Of a DNA stretch of 64,000 bases, positions 1 through 7,682 are shown piece after piece. How positions within the stretch are numbered: the first letter of the stretch is position 1; each line of letters begins with the position of its first letter. Origin of the DNA: Pseudoflavonifractor sp. Marseille-P3106 (GTDB lineage: Bacteria > Bacillota > Clostridia > Oscillospirales > Oscillospiraceae); contig LT827120.1 of the NCBI GenBank assembly GCA_900169975.1, positions 62,001-126,000 of the forward strand, written 5' to 3'. The notes beneath the pieces are model-generated. The model was not told where the DNA came from. It saw only the letters and a program-made list of their open reading frames with translations, and made no database searches. Position numbers and translations under genes: made by a program.

Positions 1-69
1 TTTCCGATTGTACTGAGTATTGTATTCTATTTTCTCTGAAATTACAAGGGAAAAAGTGTTCCGAAACGA

Positions 70-98
70 TTGTAATTTCCCCACAAACCGTGTACACT
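70..98 (+). promoter_or_regulatory. Putative sigma-A promoter of the small membrane protein gene
   Basis: A -35 element TTGTAA (70-75) and a -10 element TACACT (93-98) are separated by 17 bases and sit about 50 bases before the small ORF. Each matches the consensus at four of six positions. Confidence 0.45.
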
Positions 99-146
99 AA
101 AGGAGACTGTAAGATCCACCAACTTGAAAAAGGAGGCGTCGGGGAC

Positions 147-332
147 ATGAAAGTTGCCCGCTTCGTACTGAAAATCGTAGGTTTCTGTCTGGCCGCGGCC
201 GCGGCCGCCTGCTGCGTCATCGCCTACTGGGACAAGATCGTCGCCGGATTCCAGGCGATCGGGGGAAAGCTGGGCTGCACCCGCTGTGCCCATTCTGCCG
301 AGTATGACGATTACGCCGACTGGGACGAATAA
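147..332 (+). CDS. Small single-pass membrane protein, unknown function
   Basis: A 61-residue protein. The ATG at 147 is chosen because an AGGAGG site lies just upstream, whereas the in-frame ATG at 90 has none. Residues about 6-27 are an alanine-rich hydrophobic helix following MKVAR. After that come an amphipathic stretch (YWDKIVAGFQ), a CTRC motif near residues 43-46, and an acidic tyrosine/aspartate tail ending in DWDE. It is probably an inner-membrane protein with a short soluble tail; the CxxC pair could bind metal or form a disulfide. I do not recognise a family. It has its own promoter-like sequence and a strong terminator immediately downstream, so it looks like a monocistronic small gene. 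Confidence 0.6.
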   Translation: MKVARFVLKIVGFCLAAAAAACCVIAYWDKIVAGFQAIGGKLGCTRCAHSAEYDDYADWDE

Positions 333-340
333 GAAGTAAA

Positions 341-371
341 ACGGGGACTGCCTGAGGCAGTCCCCGTTTTT
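341..371 (+). terminator. Intrinsic terminator after the small membrane protein
   Basis: The arms ACGGGGACTGCC and GGCAGTCCCCGT form a perfect hairpin with a two- to four-base loop, followed directly by a T run. Confidence 0.9.
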
Positions 372-481
372 GCCTGCGCCTGCATTTTCCTCTTTTCTTT
401 TCGGAGAGCCGATGTTATAATGCAGGCGTCATCTCATTTTGAAAACCAGATTCTGCTTTTTTCTTAAAGGAACGTGACTGC

Positions 482-1318
482 ATGCCCAATTATTATGCCC
501 ATCTGGTCTTTGGCCGGGAGGTACTGGCCCAGCTCCCGCCCATCCTACGAGGCCAGCTGGAGGGGGAGCGCGGCGCCTTTGACATCGGGCTCTACGGCCC
601 CGATCCGCTCTTCTGTTACCATCCCATGACCCGGAATTTTGCCCGGACCACAGGACTGTCCATACACAAGGAGCCGGTGCGTCCGGCGGCAGAGCGGCTG
701 CGGCAGGCGGTCGAGGACGGCCTCCCCTACGCCCGAGGCTACGCCGCCGGATTCCTCTGTCACTTTGCCCTGGACAGCCGCTGCCACTACTACATTGAGG
801 AGCGTCATGCTCGGGGGCTCTCCCACGCGGGGATGGAGGCCGAGCTGGAGCGGGCGCTGATGCTGGCCGACGGCATCGATCCGCTCCACGAAACTCCCAT
901 GCCCTGTCCCGAGCTGCCCGGGGCCTTCTATGAAACGGTGACTGCGGCCGCCTATCCCGGCGTGCGCCCCGACCAGTTTCAAAAGGGGCTGCGGGTCTTT
1001 CGGCGGTTCTGCCGCCTCCAGACCCGGGCCGCCGGAACCTACGTCCACCGCTTTGCCAACTGGGCGGGCGGACACTCCACCCGGCTCTCCCGGGTCCGGG
1101 GCACCGTTCTCTCCCCCAGCCCGGATCCCGTCTATGCCGAGAGCACCCGGGTCCTCCTCTCCCTCCTCCACGGGGAGGCCGCCTCCACAGCCGCGGAGCT
1201 GACCCGCTTTTTTGCTGTGGTGGCCCGCGGCGGCGTGCTGGGCAGCTGGTACGACCGACCTTTTTCCGGCCAGTGGCAGTCCGAACAGGCAGTGATCCTC
1301 CGCACGGCCTTCCGCTGA
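482..1318 (+). CDS. Zinc-dependent phospholipase C-like protein
   Basis: A 278-residue protein resembling the zinc-dependent phospholipase C family (PF00882). Family-typical features are the opening NYYAHLVFG with an early histidine, the DIGLYGPDPLFCYH segment, and the helix GFLCHFALDSRCHYYIEERH, which supplies His/Asp ligands for a metal site. No signal peptide is seen, so unlike secreted clostridial alpha-toxins it is probably cytoplasmic. Many clostridial genomes carry such soluble homologues of unknown substrate. An AAAGGAACG site precedes the ATG at 482, and a TATAAT-like -10 lies at 416-421. It stands alone between two terminators. Phospholipase activity is a family inference only. Confidence 0.8.
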   Translation: MPNYYAHLVFGREVLAQLPPILRGQLEGERGAFDIGLYGPDPLFCYHPMTRNFARTTGLSIHKEPVRPAAERLRQAVEDGLPYARGYAAGFLCHFALDSRCHYYIEERHARGLSHAGMEAELERALMLADGIDPLHETPMPCPELPGAFYETVTAAAYPGVRPDQFQKGLRVFRRFCRLQTRAAGTYVHRFANWAGGHSTRLSRVRGTVLSPSPDPVYAESTRVLLSLLHGEAASTAAELTRFFAVVARGGVLGSWYDRPFSGQWQSEQAVILRTAFR

Positions 1319-1352
1319 AGCCTGTTCTCAATCAGAAATTTTTCTCTGCCGA

Positions 1353-1398
1353 TCAGTCAAGGGCGCCGCCACGTTTCCGTGGCGGCGCCCTTGACTGA
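1353..1398. terminator. Bidirectional terminator between convergent genes
   Basis: A 21-base perfect inverted repeat (1353-1373 and 1378-1398) with loop TTTC lies between the plus-strand phospholipase gene and the minus-strand trxB. A-rich and T-rich flanks allow termination in both directions. Confidence 0.85.
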
Positions 1399-1439
1399 TT
1401 TTCTCGGTTCGCTCCTTCGCATCAGCGGGCTCCGGGCCC

Positions 1440-2351
1440 TCACAGCCCGGCCTGATCCAGCCAGCCGCAGGCCGCTGCGGCGGCCTGCGCGCCGTCGGCG
1501 GCGGCGGTGGTGAGCTGCCGCAGCTCCTTGGTACGGCAGTCCCCGGCGGCAAAAACCCCGGGGGTAGAAGTCCGGCAGTCCTCTCCCGCCCGCACATAGC
1601 CCGCCGCGTCCAACTCCGCCAGCTCCGCAAAGACCCGGTTGTCCGGCTCCTGCCCCACCGCCACGAAAAGTCCGGTGACCGGCAGCCGTTCCCGGACGCC
1701 GCCCGCAGCGGTGAGCTCCACCCCGGTGAGGCTGTCCGCACCCTCCAGGGCTGTCACCTGGCGGGACAGGCAGAGCGTGATGTTCTCCCGTTTTTTGAGG
1801 GCGGCGACATGGCAGGGCTCACCCCGAAATTCCTCCCGCCGATGCACGAGGTAGACCCGCCCGCACCGCTTGGACAGGAAGAGCGCCGCCTGGAGGGCGC
1901 TGTCCCCTCCCCCGGCCACCGCCACATCCTCTCCGGCGAAAAAGGCCCCGTCGCACGCGGCGCAGTAGCTCACCCCGTTTCCCACCAGGCGTTCCTCCCC
2001 CGAAAGGCCCAGCTTTCGGTGCTTCGCCCCGGTGGCCAGAACGAGCGCCCTGCCGGAAAACGATCTCCCCCCGGCGGTGAGGACGAACCCGTCCCCCGTC
2101 CGCCGGGCGGCGGCCACCCGTTCCAGCTCGGCGTCCGCCCCCAGATCCAGCGCCTGTCCCGTGAGGGCATCGGCGAAAGCCATGCCGCTGATGGACGGGA
2201 TCCCGGGGTAATTTTCCACCAGCGGAGAGGCGGTGATCTGTCCCCCGAAGCCCCCGCCCTCCAGCACCAGGACGGATCTGCCCGCCCGGCGGGCGTAAAG
2301 GGCGGCGGTAAGTCCGGCGGTCCCTCCGCCCACGATCAGGATGTCATACAT
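1440..2351 (-). CDS. trxB: Thioredoxin reductase (NADPH)
   Basis: A 303-residue flavoprotein of normal length for low-molecular-weight thioredoxin reductase. The FAD-binding motif GGGTAGLTAALYARRAG starts at residue 8, the redox-active CAACD (C130 and C133) is intact, the NADPH loop GGGDSALQAALFL follows near 147, and the second FAD motif TPGVFAAGD is near the C terminus. It transfers electrons from NADPH to thioredoxin or glutaredoxin-like proteins. The ATG at 2351 overlaps the nrdD stop codon (ATGTATGA), so the two are translationally coupled. It therefore probably reduces the redoxin domain fused to NrdD. Confidence 0.93.
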   Translation of the reverse strand: MYDILIVGGGTAGLTAALYARRAGRSVLVLEGGGFGGQITASPLVENYPGIPSISGMAFADALTGQALDLGADAELERVAAARRTGDGFVLTAGGRSFSGRALVLATGAKHRKLGLSGEERLVGNGVSYCAACDGAFFAGEDVAVAGGGDSALQAALFLSKRCGRVYLVHRREEFRGEPCHVAALKKRENITLCLSRQVTALEGADSLTGVELTAAGGVRERLPVTGLFVAVGQEPDNRVFAELAELDAAGYVRAGEDCRTSTPGVFAAGDCRTKELRQLTTAAADGAQAAAAACGWLDQAGL

Positions 2352-4719
2352 GGGCCGCACAGCCCTCCGCATAGCCCTTGATGTTGGAGGCGTTGGCATA
2401 GACCTCCGCACCGCCCCCCGCGACGGGCACCACCAGGGTGGGGGCCTGCTTTACCCCGCTGGCCCGGGCCAGATCGGGCTGCTCCTCGGCATCGATGCGG
2501 CGGAAGGAGATCCCCGCCCGCTCCAGGGCCGAAACCGCCAGCCGGCAGTTGGGGCAGGTCTTGGTGGTGAAGAGCAGCGGCTCCCCCCCGGAGGCCGCCG
2601 GTTCCGCCCCGCGCTCCTCCGTCTCCGGCCCGGTGTGGGTCAGCCGGGAGGCTCCGATGTCGTAGACCTTCCGCTCCTTGTACTCCTGGAGTTTGCCGTC
2701 GTTCCAGTTCTGCACCGGGCGGTAGTAGCCGGTGATGCGGCTGTATACCTCGGTGGCCTGTCCGCAGTGGGGGCAGGTGTACTGCTCTCCGACCAGATAC
2801 CCGTGCTCCCTGCACACCGAATAGGTGGGAGAGAGGGTGTAGTAGGGCAGCTTGTAGTTCTCCGCGATCTTCCGCACCAGCGCGGCGGCCGCTTTCCAGT
2901 CGGGGAGCTTCTCTCCCAGGAAGGCGTGGAACACCGTGCCCGAGGTATATCGGGTCTGGAGATCGTCCTGGACATCCAGAGCGGCAAAAATATCCTGGGT
3001 ATAGCCCACCGGCAGGTGGGAGGAGTTGGTGTAGTAGGGGGTGCCTCCGGGCTCGGCGGCGGTGATGATGCCGGGGTACTTCTCCACGTCGTGCTTGGCC
3101 AGACGGTAGGTGGTGGACTCGGCGGGTGTGGCCTCCAGATTGTAGAGATCGCCGTACTCCTCCTGGTAATCGGACAGGCGCTCCCTCATGTGATCCAGCA
3201 CCTCCTTGGCAAAACGCTGGGTCTCGGGGTGGGTCAGGTCCTTTTTCAGCCACCTGGCGTTGAGTCCCACCTCGTTCATGCCGATCAGACCGATGGTGGA
3301 GAAGTGGTTTTCGAAGGAGCCCAGATAGTGCTTGGTGTAGGGATAAAGCCCTTCGTTCAGGAGCTTGGTGATGACGGTGCGCTTGGTCTTGAGGCTCCGG
3401 GCGGCAATGTCCATCATGTGATCCAGCCGCTTGTAGAAGTCGGCTTCGTCCTTGGCCAGATAGGCGATCCGGGGCAGGTTGATGGTGACCACGCCCACAC
3501 TGCCGGTGGACTCGCCCGAACCGAAGAAGCCGCCGGACTTCTTCCGCAGCTCCCGGAGGTCCAGCCGCAGCCGGCAGCACATGCTCCGCACGTCGGAGGG
3601 CTCCATATCGGAGTTGATGTAGTTGGAGAAATAGGGAGTGCCGTACTTGGAGGTCATTTCAAAGAGGAGACGGTTGTTCTCGGTCTCGCTCCAGTCGAAG
3701 TTCTTGGTGATGGAGTAGGTGGGAATGGGGTACTGGAAGCCCCGGCCGTTGGCGTCCCCCTCGATCATGGTCTCGATGAACGCCTTGTTGACCATGTCCA
3801 TCTCTTTTTTGCAGTCGCCGTAGGTGAAGGGCATGTCCTTCCCCCCCACGATGGCGGGCAGGTTCTTCAGGTCCTCAGGCACGGTCCAGTCCAGGGTGAT
3901 GTTGGAGAAAGGGGCCTGCGTGCCCCAGCGGCTGGGGGTGTTGACGCCGTAGATGAAGGACTCCACACACTTTTTCACTTCGTAGTAGGACAGGTTGTCC
4001 GCCTTGACAAAGGGAGCCAGATAGGTGTCGAAGGAGGAGAACGCCTGGGCGCCCGCCCACTCGTTCTGCATGATGCCCAGGAAGTTGACCATCTGGTTGC
4101 ACAGGGAGCTCAGATGCTTGGCCGGAGAGGAGGTGATCTTCCCGGGCACGCCGCCCAGCCCCTCTCGGATGAGCTGCTTCAGGCTCCAGCCCGCGCAGTA
4201 GCCGGTGAGCATGGAGAGATCGTGGAGGTGGATGTCCCCGTCCCGGTGGGCGCTGGCCACCTCGTCGTCATAGATCTCGCTGAGCCAGTAGTTGGCCGTG
4301 ATGGCCCCGGAGTTGGACAGAATGAGGCCCCCCACCGAGTAGGTCACAGTGGAGTTTTCCTTCACCCGCCAGTCTGTGACCTTCACATAGGAGTCCATCA
4401 CCGCCTTGTAGTCCAACATGGTGGACTTCATATTGCGGATCTTCTCCCGCTGCTTGCGGTAGAGGATATAGGCCTTGGCCACGTCGGCGTAGCCCGCCTC
4501 GCTGAGGACCTTTTCCACGCTGTCCTGGATGTCCTCCACTGCCACCTTGCCGTCCCTGATCTTGTCCTCAAAGTCGGCGGTGACCCGCAGCGCCAGCAGG
4601 TCGATGACGCTGGGGTGGTACTCCTTGATCTGCGCTTCAAACGCCTTGGTGATGGCCGCCGAGATCTTGGAGATGTTAAACTCCGCGATCTTGCCGTCCC
4701 GCTTGATGACCTGATACAT
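2344..4719 (-). CDS. nrdD: Anaerobic (class III) ribonucleoside-triphosphate reductase with fused glutaredoxin-like domain
   Basis: A 791-residue protein; family members are usually about 700. It has an N-terminal ATP-cone (start MYQVIKRDGK), then the NrdD barrel with the active-site Cys region MCCRLRLDL. A zinc site follows (CREHGY and CPHCGQ), then the glycyl-radical motif RITGYYRPV with the radical glycine near residue 664. After a linker of about 35 residues, the last 80 or so form a glutaredoxin/thioredoxin-like domain with CPNC at about 722-725 and a cis-proline segment APTLVV. It makes dNTPs without oxygen after activation by NrdG. Formate-dependent NrdDs lack such a domain, so this one probably takes electrons from its own tail (inference). 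ATG 4719 is preferred over 4746 because of the GGGGGG site upstream. Confidence 0.93.
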   Translation of the reverse strand: MYQVIKRDGKIAEFNISKISAAITKAFEAQIKEYHPSVIDLLALRVTADFEDKIRDGKVAVEDIQDSVEKVLSEAGYADVAKAYILYRKQREKIRNMKSTMLDYKAVMDSYVKVTDWRVKENSTVTYSVGGLILSNSGAITANYWLSEIYDDEVASAHRDGDIHLHDLSMLTGYCAGWSLKQLIREGLGGVPGKITSSPAKHLSSLCNQMVNFLGIMQNEWAGAQAFSSFDTYLAPFVKADNLSYYEVKKCVESFIYGVNTPSRWGTQAPFSNITLDWTVPEDLKNLPAIVGGKDMPFTYGDCKKEMDMVNKAFIETMIEGDANGRGFQYPIPTYSITKNFDWSETENNRLLFEMTSKYGTPYFSNYINSDMEPSDVRSMCCRLRLDLRELRKKSGGFFGSGESTGSVGVVTINLPRIAYLAKDEADFYKRLDHMMDIAARSLKTKRTVITKLLNEGLYPYTKHYLGSFENHFSTIGLIGMNEVGLNARWLKKDLTHPETQRFAKEVLDHMRERLSDYQEEYGDLYNLEATPAESTTYRLAKHDVEKYPGIITAAEPGGTPYYTNSSHLPVGYTQDIFAALDVQDDLQTRYTSGTVFHAFLGEKLPDWKAAAALVRKIAENYKLPYYTLSPTYSVCREHGYLVGEQYTCPHCGQATEVYSRITGYYRPVQNWNDGKLQEYKERKVYDIGASRLTHTGPETEERGAEPAASGGEPLLFTTKTCPNCRLAVSALERAGISFRRIDAEEQPDLARASGVKQAPTLVVPVAGGGAEVYANASNIKGYAEGCAAHV

Positions 4720-4740
4720 ATCCGATGCCCCCCGCTGTTC

Positions 4741-4756
4741 TCTCAAATATTGTGAC
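4741..4756. promoter_or_regulatory. Possible second, imperfect NrdR-box-like half site
   Basis: TCTCAAATATTGTGAC resembles an NrdR box half-site (CACAATAT on the minus strand) but its spacing is one base short. It lies downstream of the nrdD promoter. Weak evidence. Confidence 0.2.
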
Positions 4757-4769
4757 CGTTCAGTTTCCC

Positions 4770-4797
4770 ATTATATCATCCCTGCCGGTTTCGTCAA
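4770..4797 (-). promoter_or_regulatory. nrdD-trxB promoter
   Basis: Read on the minus strand: -35 TTGACG (4797-4792), 16-base spacer, -10 TATAAT (4775-4770). It gives nrdD-trxB a promoter separate from the upstream nrdG operon. Confidence 0.7.
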
Positions 4798-4822
4798 TAT
4801 GTAGTTTCGCCAAAACTGCTTC

Positions 4823-4838
4823 ACACAATATCTTGTTA
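4823..4838. promoter_or_regulatory. Putative NrdR box upstream of nrdD
   Basis: ACACAATATCTTGTTA matches 13 of 16 positions of the NrdR box consensus acaCwAtATaTwGtgt. It lies about 25 bases upstream of the -35 of the nrdD promoter and overlaps the nrdG stop codon. NrdR normally represses RNR genes through paired boxes; only one good box is visible here. Confidence 0.4.
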
Positions 4839-5528
4839 TATACCTCGAAGAGCCGCGTTCGGGATGAAATTCGACAGGATGGAGCGGAATCCAATCATTT
4901 CCTCCTCACCAAACGGGGAGAGCCCGGTTCCGATGAGGTCGCCCGAATCCTGAAACCCCTGAAGAAAATAGGGCTCATCCCCCGCCAGCCATGCTCCGAT
5001 GGCCTGAAAACAGTCTGAATCGTGGAGCGGCCGGACCACCGTGGTGCGGAACTCAAAGGGCAGCCCGCCTTTCATCAGAAAGCCAGCGCTCTCCCGAATG
5101 GGGGTCAGATCCAGCCCGGGCACCCCCGCCGTCTCGGCGTAGCGTTCCGGGGCGTTTTTGATGTCCATGGCCACATAGTCCACCAGTTCCTCCTCCGCCA
5201 GCGCCCGGAGAACATCGGGGCGGGCCCCGTTGGTGTCCAGCTTCACGGCATACCCCAGGGCCTTGACCCGCCGGAGAAAGTCGGGCAGGGCGGGCTGGAG
5301 CGTGGGTTCGCCGCCGGTGACGCACACCCCGTCCAGCACTCCCCGCCGCTTTTCCAGCAGGGCAAAGACCTCCCCTTCGGGCACCTCCGCCCCCGCCCGT
5401 CCGGGCAGCACCAGAGAGGCGTTGTGGCAGAAGGGACAGCGGAAGCCGCAGCCGGGGGTGAACACGGTGCAGGCCACCTTTCCCGGGTAGTCCAGCAGGG
5501 TCAGGGTCTGGAATCCTTCGATCTTCAT
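4836..5528 (-). CDS. nrdG: Anaerobic ribonucleotide reductase activating protein (radical SAM)
   Basis: A 230-residue radical SAM activase of the NrdG2-like type (start MKIEGFQTLTLLDYPGKVA). The cluster motif is C27-x3-C31-x2-C34 (CGFRCPFC), and SAM-binding segments such as VCVTGGEPTL and VKLDTNGARP follow. It would cleave SAM to create the glycyl radical on NrdD. The start overlaps the stop of the upstream DUF4130 gene as ATGA, so it is transcribed and translated with the DNA-repair-type genes rather than with nrdD, which has its own promoter 117 bases downstream. Activation of another glycyl-radical enzyme is possible, but nrdD is adjacent. Confidence 0.88.
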   Translation of the reverse strand: MKIEGFQTLTLLDYPGKVACTVFTPGCGFRCPFCHNASLVLPGRAGAEVPEGEVFALLEKRRGVLDGVCVTGGEPTLQPALPDFLRRVKALGYAVKLDTNGARPDVLRALAEEELVDYVAMDIKNAPERYAETAGVPGLDLTPIRESAGFLMKGGLPFEFRTTVVRPLHDSDCFQAIGAWLAGDEPYFLQGFQDSGDLIGTGLSPFGEEEMIGFRSILSNFIPNAALRGI

Positions 5529-6289
5529 GGCAGAGCCTTCCTCTCTTCCTCGGTCTGAAATTCAGTCATGGTCCCCCAGTAGCGCTTGGGCATATGGGTC
5601 ATACGGCACTTGGGATTGTACCGCCCCTCAATGGAGATCTTCTCATAAAAGCTCCGCCACAGCTTCCGCCAGCCCAGCTCCTCTTCTCCCGCCGGGCCCA
5701 GGCGGAAGTCCTCCACCGGCAGGATGGCCCGCTTTCCGGCGGCGTAAAAAAACGCCTCTCCGTGGGTGCGGTCGTAGAGGGCCAGCTTCTCCCCCGACAG
5801 CCGGGCGGCAAAGTGGTTGGCCAGCAGGGGGAGCACCCGGTTCCTTGGCTCGATCTCCCCCGCCAGCACCCCGTCCAGCTCGGAAAAGCGGACAAAGCCC
5901 TTCAGATGATCCACCTCGGTGTCCAGCTTCCGCAGGGCCAGCATCACCCGGGCCACGGTGGGATCGGCCAGATCCATCCGCACCCGGTCCCCTTCTGCCA
6001 GCCCCCGGCGGATGAGGGTATCGAGGTCCAGCTCCCGCCTGGGCAGGCAGGTGAGGAACCCCTTCTCCACCAGACGCTGAAATTCCGGCGAGACCTTCTC
6101 CCCCAGCGCCCGGTACACCCGCATGGCGCGGGCCCGGTCGGTCTCCACCGGCCGCTCCGGCCAGAGGGTGACGGCGCCGTCTGCCCGGGTGAGGAACTCG
6201 GCCGGGAGCTCCCGGTGGGCGTAGAGTTCAAAAACACAGGTGAGAAAGCCCCCGAAGGAGCCGTCATAGCGGCAGCATACCTGTGTCAT
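5525..6289 (-). CDS. Probable DNA metabolism protein (DUF4130 / TIGR03915-like)
   Basis: A 254-residue protein beginning MTQVCCRYDGSFGGFLTCVFE, typical of the DUF4130 family that accompanies the putative DNA-modification/repair radical SAM protein encoded immediately upstream. In many genomes this family is fused or linked to a uracil-DNA glycosylase-like domain; no glycosylase domain is seen here. ATG 6289 is chosen for its GGAAGGAGGTG site. It starts 41 bases after the radical SAM gene and overlaps nrdG by four bases, so the three form one operon. The biochemical role of the family is unknown; a link to DNA base repair or modification is inferred from its partners. Confidence 0.8.
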   Translation of the reverse strand: MTQVCCRYDGSFGGFLTCVFELYAHRELPAEFLTRADGAVTLWPERPVETDRARAMRVYRALGEKVSPEFQRLVEKGFLTCLPRRELDLDTLIRRGLAEGDRVRMDLADPTVARVMLALRKLDTEVDHLKGFVRFSELDGVLAGEIEPRNRVLPLLANHFAARLSGEKLALYDRTHGEAFFYAAGKRAILPVEDFRLGPAGEEELGWRKLWRSFYEKISIEGRYNPKCRMTHMPKRYWGTMTEFQTEEERKALP

Positions 6290-6330
6290 TGTAGCACCTC
6301 CTTCCGACGGACGCAATGGCGCGGCGGCCG

Positions 6331-7605
6331 TCATGTCAGGGCCGCCGCGCCGTCAAAGAGACTCAGCTGCTCCCAGCTCTCTCCGGGCAGCGCCGCCCGC
6401 TCCAGCCCCGCCAGACGCCGGTACACCCCCTCGGGAGAGCACCGCAGTCCGGGGAGCATCCGCCCCGAACAGGTGAGGAAGTACTGGGCCCGCTTGAGCA
6501 CCACCCCCAGCCGCTTGAGCCCTTCGAAGGTCAGCGGCCCGCACCGCCGGGCGGTGACGATGCGCCGGGCCGAGGTCACCCCCACCCCCGGCACCCGGAG
6601 CAGGGCCTCGTAGTCCGCCCGGTTGACCTCCACCGGAAAATGCTCCAGGTGCCGCAGGGCCCAGTCGCACTTGGGATCCAGCGCGCTGTCAAAATTTTCG
6701 TGCCCCTCATCCAGCAGCTCCTCGGCGGAAAAGCCGTAAAACCGCAGCAGCCAGTCGGCCTGGTAGAGCCGGTGCTCCCGCAGCAGGGGAGGCCGGAACC
6801 CCGCCGGGGCGGGGAGGAGCTTGCTGTCCGACACCGGCATGTAGGCGGAGAAAAACACCCGCTTGAGCCGGTACTTTTGATAAAGCCCCTGGGTGAGGGC
6901 CAGGATGCGCCGGTCGGTCTCCGGCGTGGCCCCCACGATCATCTGGGTGGCCTGCCCTGCCGGGGCGAACTTCGGCGCACCCCGATAGAGCTTCAGCTCC
7001 TGCCGGGACCGCTCCGCTCCGTCCCGGATCTGGGCCATGGGGACCAGAATGGACGCCTTGGTCTTGTCGGGGGCCAGCAGCTGAAGGGACCGCTCCGACG
7101 GCAGCTCGATGTTCACGCTCAGTCGGTCGGCCAGCAGCCCCAGCTGGTAGGTGAGCCCGGAGTCCGCCCCGGGGATGGCCTTGGCATGGATGTAGCCGCC
7201 GAAGCGGTACTCGGTGCGCAGCAGCCGCAGGGCCTCGATCATCCGCTCGGTGGTGTAATCCGGACTTTTCAGCACCGCCGAGGAGAGAAACAGCCCCTCA
7301 ATGTAGTTGCGACGGTAAAACTGGATGGTGAGCTCCGCCAGCTCCCGGGGGGTAAAGGCCGCCCGGGGCACGTCGTTGGAGCGGCGGTTGACGCAGTAGG
7401 CGCAGTCGCAGCGGCAGTGGTTGGTCATCAGCACCTTTAAAAGGGAGATGCACCGCCCGTCCGCAGAAAAGGAATGACAGCACCCGGCGTTGGACGCGGT
7501 TCCGATGCCTCCCCGCTGCCCGCCGCGCGTCACCCCGCTGGAGGTGCAGGCGGCGTCATACTTGGCGGCGTCGGCCAGAATGTTCAGCTTGTCCATCAGC
7601 TCCAT
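6331..7605 (-). CDS. Putative DNA modification/repair radical SAM protein (TIGR03916-like)
   Basis: A 424-residue radical SAM enzyme. The cluster motif is C64-x3-C68-x2-C71 (CRCDCAYC). The C-terminal part carries a helix-hairpin-helix DNA-binding signature (LLRVPGVGVTSARRIVTAR, around 345-363). The N terminus DKLNILADAAKYDAAC and the glycine-rich RGG/GIG segment are typical of the family that pairs with DUF4130. It probably acts on DNA bases, but no reaction is established. The promoter directly upstream contains two LexA-like boxes, which suggests DNA-damage control. The GGAGGG site places the start at 7605. Confidence 0.85.
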   Translation of the reverse strand: MELMDKLNILADAAKYDAACTSSGVTRGGQRGGIGTASNAGCCHSFSADGRCISLLKVLMTNHCRCDCAYCVNRRSNDVPRAAFTPRELAELTIQFYRRNYIEGLFLSSAVLKSPDYTTERMIEALRLLRTEYRFGGYIHAKAIPGADSGLTYQLGLLADRLSVNIELPSERSLQLLAPDKTKASILVPMAQIRDGAERSRQELKLYRGAPKFAPAGQATQMIVGATPETDRRILALTQGLYQKYRLKRVFFSAYMPVSDSKLLPAPAGFRPPLLREHRLYQADWLLRFYGFSAEELLDEGHENFDSALDPKCDWALRHLEHFPVEVNRADYEALLRVPGVGVTSARRIVTARRCGPLTFEGLKRLGVVLKRAQYFLTCSGRMLPGLRCSPEGVYRRLAGLERAALPGESWEQLSLFDGAAALT

Positions 7606-7620
7606 GCGTCGCCCTCCAAT

Positions 7621-7656
7621 CGAACGTTTGTACTTTTATTATAGTACGTGCGTTCG
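7621..7656. promoter_or_regulatory. Pair of LexA-like (SOS) boxes overlapping a promoter
   Basis: Two sites of form CGAAC-N4-GTAC face each other: CGAACGTTTGTAC on the plus strand (7621-7633) and CGAACGCACGTAC on the minus strand (7656-7644). Each fits the Gram-positive LexA core GAAC-N4-GTTC at seven of eight positions. One fills the -35/-10 spacer and the other follows the -10, an ideal repressor placement for the DNA-repair radical SAM operon. Confidence 0.6.
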
Positions 7657-7665
7657 ATATGTCAA
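7638..7665 (-). promoter_or_regulatory. Promoter of the radical SAM-DUF4130-nrdG operon
   Basis: On the minus strand: -35 TTGACA (7665-7660), 16-base spacer, -10 TATAAT (7643-7638). Both hexamers match the sigma-A consensus exactly. The spacer contains a LexA-like box. Confidence 0.8.
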
Positions 7666-7682
7666 GGGGAAAAATCTGGCGC

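Noticed and set aside
2341-4755. 804-codon open frame on the plus strand
   Set aside because: Exactly antisense to nrdD; low-complexity Gly/Val/Leu translation with no domain or ribosome binding site.
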